This document shows positions 36,850 through 45,991 of a DNA stretch of 64,000 nucleotides, piece after piece. The position numbers were made by a program, and so were the translations under genes. Source of the stretch: Roseivivax sediminis (lineage in GTDB: Bacteria; Pseudomonadota; Alphaproteobacteria; Rhodobacterales; Rhodobacteraceae); contig NZ_FOMS01000004.1 in NCBI RefSeq assembly GCF_900112685.1, positions 139,025 to 203,024 on the forward strand. The letters run 5' to 3'. The notes under the pieces were generated by a model, which had not been told where the DNA came from, ran no database searches, and saw only the letters and a program-made list of their open reading frames with translations. The first letter of the stretch is position 1. Every line of letters begins with the position of its first letter.

Positions 36850-38148
36850 ATGACACCCGTGCTGATCGCCAATGCGCGCCTGATCGACCCCGAGGCCGGC
36901 GAGGTCCGCGAGGGCGCGGTACTGATCGAGGATGGCCGCATCGCCGAGGTCTTCGACACCCCTGCCCCGGACGTGTCGGAGGACCGCGTGCCCGCAAAGG
37001 CGCGGCGCGACGCGCGCGGCAAGTGCCTCGCGCCCGGGATCGTGGATATCGGCGTGAAGGTCTGCGAGCCCGGCGAGCGGCACAAGGAAAGCTACAAGAC
37101 CGCCGGGGACGCCGCGGCGGCCGGCGGCGTGACCACGATGGTCACCCGGCCCGACACCGACCCCGCGATCGACACGCCCGAGACGCTGGAATTCATCCGC
37201 CGCCGCGCGGTGGAGGCATCGCTCGTTCATGTCCTGCCGATGGCGGCTCTGACCAAGGGCCGCCAGGGCCGCGAGATGACCGAGATCGGTTTCCTGATGG
37301 ATGCCGGAGCCGTCGCCTTCAGCGATTGCGACCACGTGGTGCGCGATACCAAGGTACTGACCCGCGCGATGACCTATGCGGCGGGCCTCGGCGCGCTGAT
37401 CGTCGGCCACCCGCAGGAGCCGATCCTGAGCGACGGCGGCGCGGCGACCTCGGGCAAGTTCGCCTCGCTGCGCGGGCTGCCGACGGTGTCGCCAATGGCC
37501 GAACGCATGGGCCTCGACCGCGACATCGCGCTCGTGGAGATGACCGGCGCGCGCTACCACGCCGACCAGGTGACCGCCGCGCGCGCCCTGCCCCCGCTGG
37601 AACGTGCCAAGCGCAACGGTTTCGACGTCACCGCTGCCACCTCCATGCACCACCTGACGCTGAACGAGATGGACCTCGCGGATTACCGGACGTTCTTCAA
37701 GGTCAAGCCGCCGCTCCGCTCCGAGGACGACCGGCAGGCGGTGATCGAGGCGGTGAAGACCGGGCTCATCGACATCGTCTCGTCGATGCACACGCCGCAG
37801 GACGAGGAATCCAAGCGCCTGCCCTTCGAGGAGGCCGCCTCTGGCGCGGTGGGGCTGGAGACGATGCTGCCGGTGCTGCTGCGCCTCTACCATTCCGGCG
37901 ATCTGCCGCTGCCGGTGCTGTTCCGGGCGCTGTCGCTCAACCCCGCGCGGCGGCTGGGGCTGGAGGCGGGGCGCATCGCCAGGGGCGCGCCGGCGGACCT
38001 GGTGCTGTTCGACCCAGACAAGCCCTTCGTCCTCGACCGGTTCAAGCTGCGCTCGAAATCGAAGAACACGCCGTTTGACGGCGCCCGACTGCAGGGTAAG
38101 GTGATAGCGACATTCGTTGCCGGATCCGCTGTCTACGAGGCCGACTGA
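36850..38148 (+). CDS. pyrC: non-catalytic dihydroorotase homologue (pDHO, PyrC-like)
   Basis: The 432-residue product is a class I dihydroorotase by length and fold motifs (MHHLTLNEMDLAD, FEEAASGAVGLETMLPVLL). The zinc-binding D-x-H-x-H-x-R-E-P is replaced by DIGVKVCEP (about 66-74), and the usual HAED and DHAPH sites read HPQEP and MHTPQD. It therefore cannot bind metal normally. In Pseudomonas and others an inactive homologue next to pyrB is needed for ATCase assembly, and this gene fits that role. A separate active dihydroorotase should exist elsewhere. It overlaps plsY by 1 nt. Confidence 0.9.
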   Translation: MTPVLIANARLIDPEAGEVREGAVLIEDGRIAEVFDTPAPDVSEDRVPAKARRDARGKCLAPGIVDIGVKVCEPGERHKESYKTAGDAAAAGGVTTMVTRPDTDPAIDTPETLEFIRRRAVEASLVHVLPMAALTKGRQGREMTEIGFLMDAGAVAFSDCDHVVRDTKVLTRAMTYAAGLGALIVGHPQEPILSDGGAATSGKFASLRGLPTVSPMAERMGLDRDIALVEMTGARYHADQVTAARALPPLERAKRNGFDVTAATSMHHLTLNEMDLADYRTFFKVKPPLRSEDDRQAVIEAVKTGLIDIVSSMHTPQDEESKRLPFEEAASGAVGLETMLPVLLRLYHSGDLPLPVLFRALSLNPARRLGLEAGRIARGAPADLVLFDPDKPFVLDRFKLRSKSKNTPFDGARLQGKVIATFVAGSAVYEAD

Positions 38149-38756
38149 TGCCCGCGCTCGACTCCGCGCCCCTGGTGCTGATCCTCTGGGCCGTTCTGGG
38201 CTATCTCTGCGGGTCGGTGCCCTTCGGGCTGGTGATCACGCGCACCATGGGGCTTGCCGATCCGCGCACAATCGGGTCGGGCAATATCGGCGCGACAAAC
38301 GTCCTGCGCACCGGCTCGAAGGCGGCGGGGGCGGCGACGCTGATCCTGGACGCGGCGAAGGGCGCGGTGGCGGTGGTGGCCGCGCGGCTCTTTTCGGCGG
38401 AGGACGCGGTGCAGGTGGCAGCTCTGGCCGCCTTCGTCGGGCATTGCTACCCGGTCTGGCTGCGCTTCGTCGGCGGCAAGGGAGTGGCGACGTTTCTCGG
38501 CGTCCTTCTTGGGCTGATCTGGCCGGTGGGCCTGCTGACCTGCGCGACGTGGCTTGCGGCAGTGGCGCTGACCCGGGTGTCGAGCGTCGGCGCCCTGATC
38601 GCGGCGGTGCTGTCCTCGGGCTGGATGCTGCTATTGGGGCGGCCGGACGTACTGGTCGTGGGCGTGCTGATGACGCTTCTGATGATCTGGCGGCACCGGC
38701 AGAACATCGCCCGTCTGCGCGCAGGCACCGAGCCCCGGCTGGGCGAACGGCCGTAG
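38148..38756 (+). CDS. plsY: glycerol-3-phosphate acyltransferase PlsY
   Basis: PlsY transfers acyl groups from acyl-phosphate to glycerol-3-phosphate, the first step of phospholipid synthesis. The 202-residue membrane protein has the three conserved cytoplasmic motifs: GSVPFGL, GSGNIGATNVLR and GHCYPVWLRFVGGKGVATFLG. Length and five membrane segments are normal. Its ATG shares a base with the pDHO stop (TGATG). Confidence 0.96.
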   Translation: MPALDSAPLVLILWAVLGYLCGSVPFGLVITRTMGLADPRTIGSGNIGATNVLRTGSKAAGAATLILDAAKGAVAVVAARLFSAEDAVQVAALAAFVGHCYPVWLRFVGGKGVATFLGVLLGLIWPVGLLTCATWLAAVALTRVSSVGALIAAVLSSGWMLLLGRPDVLVVGVLMTLLMIWRHRQNIARLRAGTEPRLGERP

Positions 38757-38804
38757 GCTGCGGCCGCCGCGCCAAGTGGTCTGAACATCCGTGACTGGCC
38801 CGAA

Positions 38805-38998
38805 GGCGCCGGGTCAGCGCCGGCCCGTGGGTTGGCGCTTCCAGACCTCCGGGGTCTTTGATTTATGCCAGCCACGCCCCTCCGAAATTCAAACGTTGCG
38901 CCAGAATGACAAAGCGCCGACCCGCGGGGACGGGTCATGCCGGAGGCATGCTTCCAGCATGACGCTGGCCCGGCGCCTTCGGCTTGACTCCGGGCCGA
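38805..38998. repeat. two-part dispersed repeat, forward copy
   Basis: A GC-rich 23-bp part (38805-38827) and a 70-bp part (38929-38998, GACGGGTCATGCCGGAGGCA to GCTTGACTCCGGGCC) match, in reverse orientation, the element at 53135-53233. The two parts are about 100 bp apart here and 4 bp apart there. The second part contains two short CATG-centred inverted repeats. The rest of the 272-bp gap between plsY and yciB has no gene that I can support. Confidence 0.75.
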
Positions 38999-39028
38999 GT
39001 TGCGCGGGGTTCGAGCTACCTTGCCGCC

Positions 39029-39625
39029 CTATTCTTCCCCGGTGCCGTAGCGGCGGAAGAGACCACCCTGCGCCATGAAGAAGGCAAACAGCGCCGCCGT
39101 CAGCCCGAAGGTCTTGAAGTAGACCCAGGTCTCGGTCGACATGCTGCGCCAGACGACCTCGTTCGCCAGCGCCAGCGCGAAGAAGAACGCCGTCACCCGC
39201 TTCGTCAGGATCATCCAGCCCTCGTCCTGCAGCGGCACCAGCCCCTCCATCACGTAACGCAGGTAGCTCTGGCCGCGCAGCAGCCCCACCGCCAGTACGC
39301 CGCCGAAGATCAGGTAGATCAGCGTCGGCTTCATCTTGAAGAAGCGCTCGTCGTTGAGCCACACCGACAGCCCACCGAACACCACGATCAGCACCACCGT
39401 CACCACCTGCATCCGGCTGAGATGTCCGGTCAGCCACCACAGAAGGCCGGTCGAGGCCACCATCACCGGCACGAAGCCGGCGGTGACCACGATGAAGCCG
39501 TCATAGGCGGTGCCGCCGATGTCGAAGCTCCGGTCCTTCAGGATGAGGTAGGCCACGAAGAAGGCCAGCACCGGGCCAAGCTCCAGCGCGGTCTTCAGAC
39601 CCTGGGATATTTCGCGATTGGACAT
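39029..39625 (-). CDS. yciB: YciB/IspZ family inner-membrane protein (septation protein A)
   Basis: The 198-residue product has five to six membrane helices and the family motifs ELGPVLAFFVAYL, FGGLSVWLNDERFFKMKPT and LANEVVWRS. YciB proteins are linked to cell-envelope synthesis and division in E. coli and to septation in Shigella. I chose the ATG at 39625 (MSNREISQGLKTALE), ten codons into the open frame, because homology begins there. It lies 30 bp downstream of the EamA gene. Confidence 0.92.
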   Translation of the reverse strand: MSNREISQGLKTALELGPVLAFFVAYLILKDRSFDIGGTAYDGFIVVTAGFVPVMVASTGLLWWLTGHLSRMQVVTVVLIVVFGGLSVWLNDERFFKMKPTLIYLIFGGVLAVGLLRGQSYLRYVMEGLVPLQDEGWMILTKRVTAFFFALALANEVVWRSMSTETWVYFKTFGLTAALFAFFMAQGGLFRRYGTGEE

Positions 39626-39655
39626 CTGCCACCTCCGGGGGGCGATATGGGCCAT

Positions 39656-40558
39656 TCAGCCGCCGAACTCAACGATCACCGCACCGAGCGCGATGAGGGC
39701 CATCAGAGCGATGCGGCGCGGGCCGACGGTTTCCTTCAGCACCAGCCAGCCGATCAGCGCAGCGAAGACGGTAGAGGTCTCGCGCAGGACCGCCGCCTCG
39801 CCGACCTTGTCGAGCCGGGTGGCCAGCATGATCGAGCCGAAACTGGCGAAGGCGACGAGCCCGCCGGTGACCCCCCGCAAAGCCAGTGGGCCGGGGGGCG
39901 GCGGGGCCTCCATGCGCGCGTAGCGCCAGACGGCATAGAGCGGCATGGCCGCACCGTCTATCATGAAGAACCAGGCGAGGAAGGTGAACGGGTCGGCGGC
40001 GCTGCGGATGCCGTAGGCGTCGTAGGTGGTGTAGAGCGCCACGAAGAGCCCGGTAGCGACCGCGAAGCCGAGCGCGGGGCCGAGCGTCGCGCGGGCGTCG
40101 TGAAGGTAGAGGTAGTTGTAAAGCGCGAGCCCGAAGATCCCCGCCATCAGCACCGCGATGCCGAGCCATTGCAGCGGCGCGAAGACCTCTCCGAAGATGA
40201 GGTAGGCACCGATCACCGCGAAGAACGGGCCGGTCCCGCGCACCACCGGGTAAACGACGGTGTAGGCACCGCGGGTATAGGCCAGCGCCTGCAGCACCTT
40301 GTAGACGAGGTGGATGGCGAAGGCGCCGGCGAAGATCGTCCACATGTGCGGCGCGGGCCAGGGCACGACGAAGAGCGCGAAGGGGGCGGCCATCAGCCCG
40401 TAGGACGCGTCGATCGCGCCGCGCGACAGCCACGGGTCGTGCCGGCCCTTCTGCAGCGCGCCGAAGACCGCGTGCAGGAGCGCGGCGAGCAGCGCCAGCG
40501 CCATGGCCAGCGTGCGCCCGGCCTCGGTGCCCTCGAGCGAGATCAGCCAGTCGCTCAC
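39656..40558 (-). CDS. EamA (DMT superfamily) transporter
   Basis: The 300-residue product has ten membrane helices in two EamA repeats: AVFGALQKG, then AYTVVYPVVRGTGPFF in the first and VLRETSTVFAALIGWLVLKE in the second. Substrate is unknown; members export amino acids, nucleotides or osmolytes. The start is GTG at 40558. It lies upstream of yciB on the same strand, so both are probably one unit. Confidence 0.88.
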   Translation of the reverse strand: MSDWLISLEGTEAGRTLAMALALLAALLHAVFGALQKGRHDPWLSRGAIDASYGLMAAPFALFVVPWPAPHMWTIFAGAFAIHLVYKVLQALAYTRGAYTVVYPVVRGTGPFFAVIGAYLIFGEVFAPLQWLGIAVLMAGIFGLALYNYLYLHDARATLGPALGFAVATGLFVALYTTYDAYGIRSAADPFTFLAWFFMIDGAAMPLYAVWRYARMEAPPPPGPLALRGVTGGLVAFASFGSIMLATRLDKVGEAAVLRETSTVFAALIGWLVLKETVGPRRIALMALIALGAVIVEFGG

Positions 40559-40867
40559 GGCGCGTCCCTTTGTCGGCGACGCCGGGCGGAGAGGCCGGAG
40601 GGGGCGCTGCCCCCGCGCCTGCGGCGCCCCCCGGAGTATTTGGAGCCCAAAGAAGCCGGGAGAGGCGGGATCTGGCGGCCGGGGGACGAGGTGGCGGCGA
40701 CGCAGCGGAAGCGGCCTCCGCATGCCCGGCGGCGCGGGGCGGGTGCCGGCTGGCGGCCTGCTGGGGGGCGGGGACGCGCAGGTGGCGCGCCGACGAACCG
40801 AACGTGCCGCAGAGGCGTTATGGCCGGGACGGACACCGCGACCCGGTCTCCGAGGGGAGGACATGCC
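40559..40867. other. 309-bp divergent gap with repeat copy at 40600-40657
   Basis: The gap between the EamA gene and mgtC holds the dispersed hairpin repeat at 40600-40657, with stem GGGGGC/GCCCCC, CCGGAGTATTTGGAG and CCCAAAGAAGCC. Promoters for both genes should lie here; I cannot place them. No coding frame is convincing. Confidence 0.65.
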
Positions 40868-41356
40868 ATGATCGACCTCGTCCGAGACGAGCTTCTGACC
40901 ACGTTCGGCGCGACGCCGCTGCCGGTGGCGATCCTGCGGCTGGTCTGTGCCGCGATCCTCGGAGCGATTCTGGGCTGGGAGCGCGAATCGCACGACAAGC
41001 CGGCGGGGCTGCGCACCCATATCCTCATCGCCATCGCGTCCTGCCTGTTCACGCTGATCGCCTTCGATCTCATCGCCATGGGCGAAGAGGCCGGGGATGC
41101 CCTGCGGGTCGATCCGATCCGCGTGATCGAGGCGGTGACCGCCGGGGTGGCGTTCCTCGCCGCCGGGTCGATCATAACCCAGGGCGCGCGGGTGCGGGGG
41201 CTCACGACCGGGGCCGGGATGTGGATGGCCGGCGCGGTCGGCCTGTCCTGCGGGACCGGCAACGTGCCGCTTGCCGCGCTCGCCACGGTGCTGGCCCTCT
41301 TGGTGATGTGGGTGCTGCGCAAGCTGGCCGGCCGCCGCCAGGGCAAATACCGTTGA
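40868..41356 (+). CDS. MgtC/SapB family membrane protein
   Basis: The 162-residue product matches MgtC/SapB: five N-terminal membrane helices including AAILGAILGWERE and the motif KPAGLRTHILIAIASCLFTL, and VGLSCGTGNVPLAAL. It lacks the C-terminal cytoplasmic domain of Salmonella MgtC. Such proteins affect Mg2+ limitation and ATP synthase control in some bacteria; here the role is unknown. The ATG at 40868 has GGGGAGGACATGCC upstream. Confidence 0.88.
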   Translation: MIDLVRDELLTTFGATPLPVAILRLVCAAILGAILGWERESHDKPAGLRTHILIAIASCLFTLIAFDLIAMGEEAGDALRVDPIRVIEAVTAGVAFLAAGSIITQGARVRGLTTGAGMWMAGAVGLSCGTGNVPLAALATVLALLVMWVLRKLAGRRQGKYR

Positions 41357-41519
41357 GGCGGCGGGGCGGCGGCAACGCTCCGAGACGGCGCCTGTTCACT
41401 ATGAAGAACCTCACTACACGCGCCGGGGGCCCTCGCGGCGGCATGGCACGGTGTCGTGCCCGGGCACCGTGCGGAATCGTCACCGGTGGCGGCATCGCGC
41501 GCCCCGCCCCGGGACGCGA

Positions 41520-41915
41520 TCATGGCAGGATCCGCTCCATGCCCGTGCGGATCTCGAACCCGAATCGCTTGTAGAGCGCGGCGCTGCCCGGCGGTGCGAT
41601 CAGGACGATCCCGCAGGTGGCGGGCAGCTCGGCCTCCGCCCAGGCGATCAGGCGTTCCACGATGCCGGTGCCGAGGCCCTGCCCGCGCATCTCCGGATCG
41701 ACCGCGACGTCGACGATCTGCGCCACCGTCCCGCCGTCTCCCACAAGCCGGCCGAGTCCGACAAGGCGGCCCCGCCGCCGCGCCGCGACGACGTGGAGCG
41801 AGCCCTCGAGCCCCTTGGCCGCCGCGGCCGGGGCGCGGCGCCCCTCGCCCGCGAGCCGCATGAGTTCGAGGTATTCGCCCACCGCGGGCGCGCCGTCCTG
41901 CCAGGTCAGGCTCAC
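41520..41915 (-). CDS. GNAT family N-acetyltransferase
   Basis: The 131-residue product has the acetyl-CoA-binding VAVDPEMRGQGLGTGIVERL motif and the terminal IAPPGSAALYKRFGFE pattern of GNAT enzymes. Substrate is unknown. It starts at GTG 41915, overlapping the ftsY stop by 4 nt (GTGA), so it is co-translated with ftsY. Confidence 0.9.
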   Translation of the reverse strand: MSLTWQDGAPAVGEYLELMRLAGEGRRAPAAAAKGLEGSLHVVAARRRGRLVGLGRLVGDGGTVAQIVDVAVDPEMRGQGLGTGIVERLIAWAEAELPATCGIVLIAPPGSAALYKRFGFEIRTGMERILP

Positions 41916-43267
41916 CTGTCGAGCCCCGAGAGCGCGGCGGCGAATTCCTCGGGGTCGAACGGCGCGAGATCGTCGATCTGCTCGCCCACGCCGATGGCGT
42001 GGATCGGCAGGCCGAAGCGGTCGGCGAGCGCCACCAGGACGCCGCCCTTCGCAGTGCCGTCCAACTTCGTCATCACCAGGCCGGACACGTCGGCGAGCTT
42101 CTGGAAGGTCTCCACCTGGTTGAGCGCGTTCTGCCCGGTGGTCGCGTCGAGCACCAGGAGCGTGTTGTGCGGCGCCTCGGGGTCCTTCTTGCGCAACACG
42201 CGGACGATCTTGGCCAGCTCCTCCATCAGATCGGCGCGGTTCTGCAGCCGCCCGGCGGTGTCAATCAGCAAAAGATCGGCGCCGTCGTTCTGCGCCTTGG
42301 TCAGCGCGTCGAAGGCGAGGCTTGCCGGGTCCGAGCCCTCGGGCGCGGTCATCACCGGCACGCCGGCGCGCTCGCCCCAGACCTGCAACTGCTCGACAGC
42401 GGCGGCGCGGAAGGTGTCGCCGGCGGCGATCACCACCGACTTGCCGGCCTCGCGGAACTGGCTGGCGAGCTTGCCGATGGTCGTCGTCTTGCCCGACCCG
42501 TTGACGCCGACCACCAGCACCACCTGCGGCTTCGTGCGGTAGAGCGGCAGCGGCTTGGCCACCGGCTCCATGATCCGGGCGATCTCGGCCGCCAGGAGCT
42601 CCTTGATCTCCTGGGTGGAGACGCGGCGACCGTAGCGGCCTTCGGCCATGTTGCCGGCGACGCGCAAGGCGGTGTCGACGCCCATGTCGGCCGATATCAG
42701 CAATTCCTCGAGGCTCTCGACCATCTCGTCGTCGAGCACCCGGCGCATGACCGGCGCCTCGGTGGTGCCGCGCCCGAAGAGACGGCCGAAAAGGCCGGTA
42801 TTGCGCGTCTCGGGCGTGCCGTCGCCGGGGATCTCGGGCGGAGGCTCCGGGCTGTCCGGCACCTCCTTCTGCGGGATCTCCAGCGGGGTGAGCGGCACGC
42901 TCTCGGAGGGGCGTCCGGGCTCCGGATCGTCGGGGACCGGGGCGTCCGGTCCGGGGTCGTCGGGCACCTCCGCCGGGGCGGCGGGGTCTTCGGGCACCGG
43001 CGCCTCGTCCGGAACCACCGGGGGCACTTCCTCCGGCGGCGCGGGCGCCGGATCGGCCGGCGGCGTGACGTCCGGGGCCTCGGGCGCCGGGTCGGCCGGC
43101 GTCGCCGGCCGCTCGGGCGTATCCGGCGCCGGCGGGGCGCCGGAGCTCTCCGGATCGGTGCTGCCGCCCTCCTCGACGATGGCGTCGAGCCCCTCTTCGA
43201 GCTTCGAGGAGGAGCGCAGCAGGCGGCTTTTCAGTTTTCCGAAAAAGGACAAGACGGCCTCCGTCAC
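41912..43267 (-). CDS. ftsY: signal recognition particle receptor FtsY
   Basis: FtsY docks SRP-ribosome complexes at the inner membrane. The 451-residue product has a C-terminal NG GTPase domain: G1 GVNGSGKTTTIGKLA, DTFRAAAVEQL, G3 DTAGRLQNRADLMEEL and G4 TKLDGTAKGG. An N-terminal A region (about 25-150) is long, acidic and Pro-rich, as in alphaproteobacterial FtsY. The start is GTG at 43267 (MTEAVLSFFGKLKSRLL). A downstream gene for an acetyltransferase overlaps it by 4 nt. Confidence 0.96.
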   Translation of the reverse strand: MTEAVLSFFGKLKSRLLRSSSKLEEGLDAIVEEGGSTDPESSGAPPAPDTPERPATPADPAPEAPDVTPPADPAPAPPEEVPPVVPDEAPVPEDPAAPAEVPDDPGPDAPVPDDPEPGRPSESVPLTPLEIPQKEVPDSPEPPPEIPGDGTPETRNTGLFGRLFGRGTTEAPVMRRVLDDEMVESLEELLISADMGVDTALRVAGNMAEGRYGRRVSTQEIKELLAAEIARIMEPVAKPLPLYRTKPQVVLVVGVNGSGKTTTIGKLASQFREAGKSVVIAAGDTFRAAAVEQLQVWGERAGVPVMTAPEGSDPASLAFDALTKAQNDGADLLLIDTAGRLQNRADLMEELAKIVRVLRKKDPEAPHNTLLVLDATTGQNALNQVETFQKLADVSGLVMTKLDGTAKGGVLVALADRFGLPIHAIGVGEQIDDLAPFDPEEFAAALSGLDR

Positions 43268-43348
43268 GATCCCTCCTCACGTAGACGCGATGGCGGGCAA
43301 GGAAAAGGGCCGTTGACGGCACCGGGCGCCGGCGCCCAAATCCGCGCC

Positions 43349-44233
43349 ATGTGGCGATGGATGCTCCTGGCCCTGACGCTCGCCCTCCCCGCGCCGGCCG
43401 CGGCGGAGCCGGGCACGCTGTGCTCGGCCGGAAAATGGAACCGGGTGATGTGCATCCGCCCGTCGCATTTCGTCTTCGATACCTGCCAGGCGATCGAGTA
43501 TTTCGCACGGGAGAACGGGCTCGACCCGGGCTTCTTCGCGCGGCTCCTCTGGCAGGAGAGCCGGTTCGACCCCAACGCGGTGTCGCACGCCGATGCGCGC
43601 GGCATCGCGCAGTTCATCGATTCGACCGCCTACCTGCGGGGCCTCTCCGACAGCCACAACCCAGCGCTCGCGCTCGAGCATTCCGCCCATTACCTCGGGG
43701 AGATGACGCGGGAGTACGGCAACCAGGGGCTCGCGGCGGTGGGCTACAACGGCGGCGAAGGGCGCGCCGAGGGGCTGATCGCGAAGACCGGCGGGCTGGC
43801 GAGCGAAACGGTGGATTACGTGCGCATCATCACCGGGCTGCGCGCCGAGACCTGGCGCGACGACCCGCCCGAGGACCACGATTTCCGCCTGCAGGGCGAC
43901 ATGCCGTTCCAGGAGGCGTGCCATGACCTCGCCCGCAACCGCCGCCTGACGAAATATCCGCCGGTGGAGCCGCCGGTCTCGCCCTTCGGCGTGCAGATGG
44001 CCTTCGCCCGCACCGAGGCCGGCGCGCGGGACGCGTTCGAGACGCGCAGCCGCGCCTGCCGCGGCCGGGTCGAGGACGTGCCGCTCGACATCGTCTTCGT
44101 GCGCAACCGCGTCTCCGGCCGGCAGGGCTACTACATGGCGCGGCTCGGCCAGGAGACGGCGCGCAGCGCGCACACCCTTTGCGCCGCGCTGCGCCGGCAG
44201 GGCTGCATCTGCGCCGTCTACAAGAACGACTGA
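43349..44233 (+). CDS. lytic transglycosylase SLT domain protein
   Basis: The 294-residue product has a signal peptide (MWRWMLLALTLALPAPAAAE), so it is periplasmic. The SLT domain shows the catalytic glutamate E70 in LLWQESRFDPNAVS, ARGIAQFIDSTA and VGYNGGEGRAE. It cleaves peptidoglycan with formation of 1,6-anhydroMurNAc. The C-terminal 60 residues (RQGYYMARLGQETARSAHTL to CICAVYKND) resemble a SPOR-like fold, but I see no firm match. It is divergent from ftsY. Confidence 0.9.
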   Translation: MWRWMLLALTLALPAPAAAEPGTLCSAGKWNRVMCIRPSHFVFDTCQAIEYFARENGLDPGFFARLLWQESRFDPNAVSHADARGIAQFIDSTAYLRGLSDSHNPALALEHSAHYLGEMTREYGNQGLAAVGYNGGEGRAEGLIAKTGGLASETVDYVRIITGLRAETWRDDPPEDHDFRLQGDMPFQEACHDLARNRRLTKYPPVEPPVSPFGVQMAFARTEAGARDAFETRSRACRGRVEDVPLDIVFVRNRVSGRQGYYMARLGQETARSAHTLCAALRRQGCICAVYKND

Positions 44234-44549
44234 CCGCGCGCCGCCGGGCCCAATTGCCAGGCCGAGGCCCTCGCCGGGCCCGGGGCGCTGTCCCCGGGCT
44301 TCATCTGCCCGGAAATATCCCCGCCGGAGGCTCCCGCACGGCCCACGCGCGCTGCGCCGGGACGCCGGGCGACCCGGTGTTCAACGACCCGGTGTCCAGC
44401 GTGCGCCCGGCCGCCCGGCCATGCTCCCGTGGCGAGGATGGAAGTTCCGGCGGGGCCCATACCGCCAGATGAAGACGGGGGTGCCGCGACGGACCGCAAG
44501 TGGGACGCTCGTTGGCGGACGGAGGCGGGCCGGGCGCGCGGCGTCGCGG
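44234..44549. other. 316-bp convergent gap with repeat copy at 44278-44322
   Basis: The stem GCCCGGGG/CCCCGGGC at 44278-44299, followed by TTCATCTGCCCGGAAATATC and CCC, is the reversed counterpart of the copy at 8884. The rest is GC-rich without a convincing gene. The element lies between the convergent lytic transglycosylase and aminotransferase genes, as expected for a bidirectional terminator. Confidence 0.65.
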
Positions 44550-45797
44550 TCAGAGGATTCCGCGCACCGCGTCGAGGAAGGCGCGCACTTCGCCCAGGGT
44601 GTTGTAATGGCAGAGCGAGACACGCACGCAGCCGGTCTGGCCGAGCGGTTCGAGGATGTTGCCCGAGTAGTGGTCGGCCTTGCGCAGGTGGGTGCGGATG
44701 CCTGCCTCGTTCAGGCGGTCGACGATCTCGGACGCCGGAACCGCCTCGGCCCAGAACGACACCAGCCCTTCGCGCGCGGGGTTGTCCGCGCCGCCGATCA
44801 CGGTCACGCCCGGCAGCGACGCGAGGCCCGGCAGGTTGTCGGTGCCGAAGAGCATGGCGTCCGTCAGAGCGCTCTCATGGGCGTGGATCGCCGCGCCCGC
44901 CGCCTCGATCCGCTGGCGCGGGTCCGAGGCGCCGGAGACCTCCGCCCCCAGCCAGTCGAAATAGGCGACGACGTCCGACAGCGTCGCATAGGCGCCGGTG
45001 TCGCGGGTGCCGAGTTCCCACGCGCCGACCGGGCCGCCGGTCAGGCTGTCATGGCCGAGCGCGGTCAACCGGTCCGAGGCCCAGGCGACCCCGAAGCCGT
45101 GGCGCGAAAACATCTTGTAGGGCGAGATCGCGTAGCCGTCGATGTCCGCGCCGGCGATGTCGATGCGCCCGTGGCAGGCGTGCTGGATCCCGTCGACGAC
45201 GATCAGCGCCTCGGGCGCCTCGGCGCGAATTGCCGCCGCGATGGCGGGCACGTCCATCGCCATGCCGGTGACCGGCGAGGTGTGAAGGATCGTCGCCACG
45301 CGCACCTCGGGCGTGACCGCGGCCGCGTAGGCCTCGGGCGTGACCTGCCCGGTCGCATCGTCGTGCTTGACCCAGACGTGTTCGCGCCCCGTGACCTCCG
45401 CCCAGCGGGCGGCGGCGGAGCGCGAGGCGGGATGTTCGACCGTGGAGCCCAGCACCACGCCGCCCTCAGGCGCGCCGAGGCAGGCATCCCGGATCATCCG
45501 GAACAGCAGCTCCGTGCCGCTTTCGCCGACGAAGATCGCCCCCTCCGGCGCGTTCAGCAGCACCCGCATGTCCGCCTTCGCCCGGTCGATCGCCGCCATC
45601 AGCGCCCGGCTGGCACCGTTCGCGCGGCCCTGGTTGTCGGGGATAGCGGCATAGCGGGCGGAGGTCTCCACCACCGCGTTCAGCGTCAGCGCGCCGCCGG
45701 CATTCTCGAAGAAGATCCGCTCGCCTTCGAAGGGGCAGGTCTCGACATGGGCGAAGCGGGCGCGGATCGCCGTCATCAGCTCGGGTGCGAAGGTCAA
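44550..45797 (-). CDS. class V aminotransferase (cysteine desulfurase-like)
   Basis: The 415-residue PLP enzyme has FFENAGGALTLNAVVE at the N-terminus, the cofactor-binding VVDGIQHACHGRIDI (Asp and His) and the lysine in ISPYKMFSRHGFG. The nearest relatives are cysteine desulfurase/selenocysteine lyase-type and isopenicillin epimerase-like enzymes. The substrate is not clear. I chose TTG at 45797, which shares TTGA with the yacG stop and has GGAGAG upstream; an ATG seven codons later is the alternative. Confidence 0.82.
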   Translation of the reverse strand: MTFAPELMTAIRARFAHVETCPFEGERIFFENAGGALTLNAVVETSARYAAIPDNQGRANGASRALMAAIDRAKADMRVLLNAPEGAIFVGESGTELLFRMIRDACLGAPEGGVVLGSTVEHPASRSAAARWAEVTGREHVWVKHDDATGQVTPEAYAAAVTPEVRVATILHTSPVTGMAMDVPAIAAAIRAEAPEALIVVDGIQHACHGRIDIAGADIDGYAISPYKMFSRHGFGVAWASDRLTALGHDSLTGGPVGAWELGTRDTGAYATLSDVVAYFDWLGAEVSGASDPRQRIEAAGAAIHAHESALTDAMLFGTDNLPGLASLPGVTVIGGADNPAREGLVSFWAEAVPASEIVDRLNEAGIRTHLRKADHYSGNILEPLGQTGCVRVSLCHYNTLGEVRAFLDAVRGIL

Positions 45798-45991
45798 TGT
45801 CGGCTCTCCGGATCGGTGGCATCGGCGGCGCGGGCGGCCTGGTCGAGCGCCTCCTCGGTGTCCTCGGGGTCGGTCGAGGGCACCGCATAGGACCCGTTCA
45901 GCCATTTCGCGAGGTCGAGATCGGCGCAGCGCTTCGAACAGAACGGCCGGACCTCGGGATCGGTGGGCTTGCTGCAGATCGGACAGCTCAT
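45794..45991 (-). CDS. yacG: DNA gyrase inhibitor YacG (zinc protein)
   Basis: The 65-residue product has the YacG zinc site CPIC...RPFCSKRC and DLAKWLNGSYAVPS. YacG inhibits DNA gyrase in E. coli. The ATG at 45991 overlaps the end of the ribonuclease gene by 4 nt (ATGA), and its own stop overlaps the next start. Confidence 0.93.
   Translation of the reverse strand: MSCPICSKPTDPEVRPFCSKRCADLDLAKWLNGSYAVPSTDPEDTEEALDQAARAADATDPESRH

Noticed and set aside
38929-39028. Apparent extension of a minus-strand frame beyond yciB
   Set aside because: It runs through a dispersed repeat that is also present non-coding at 53135; the yciB stop codon at 39029 is in the correct frame.
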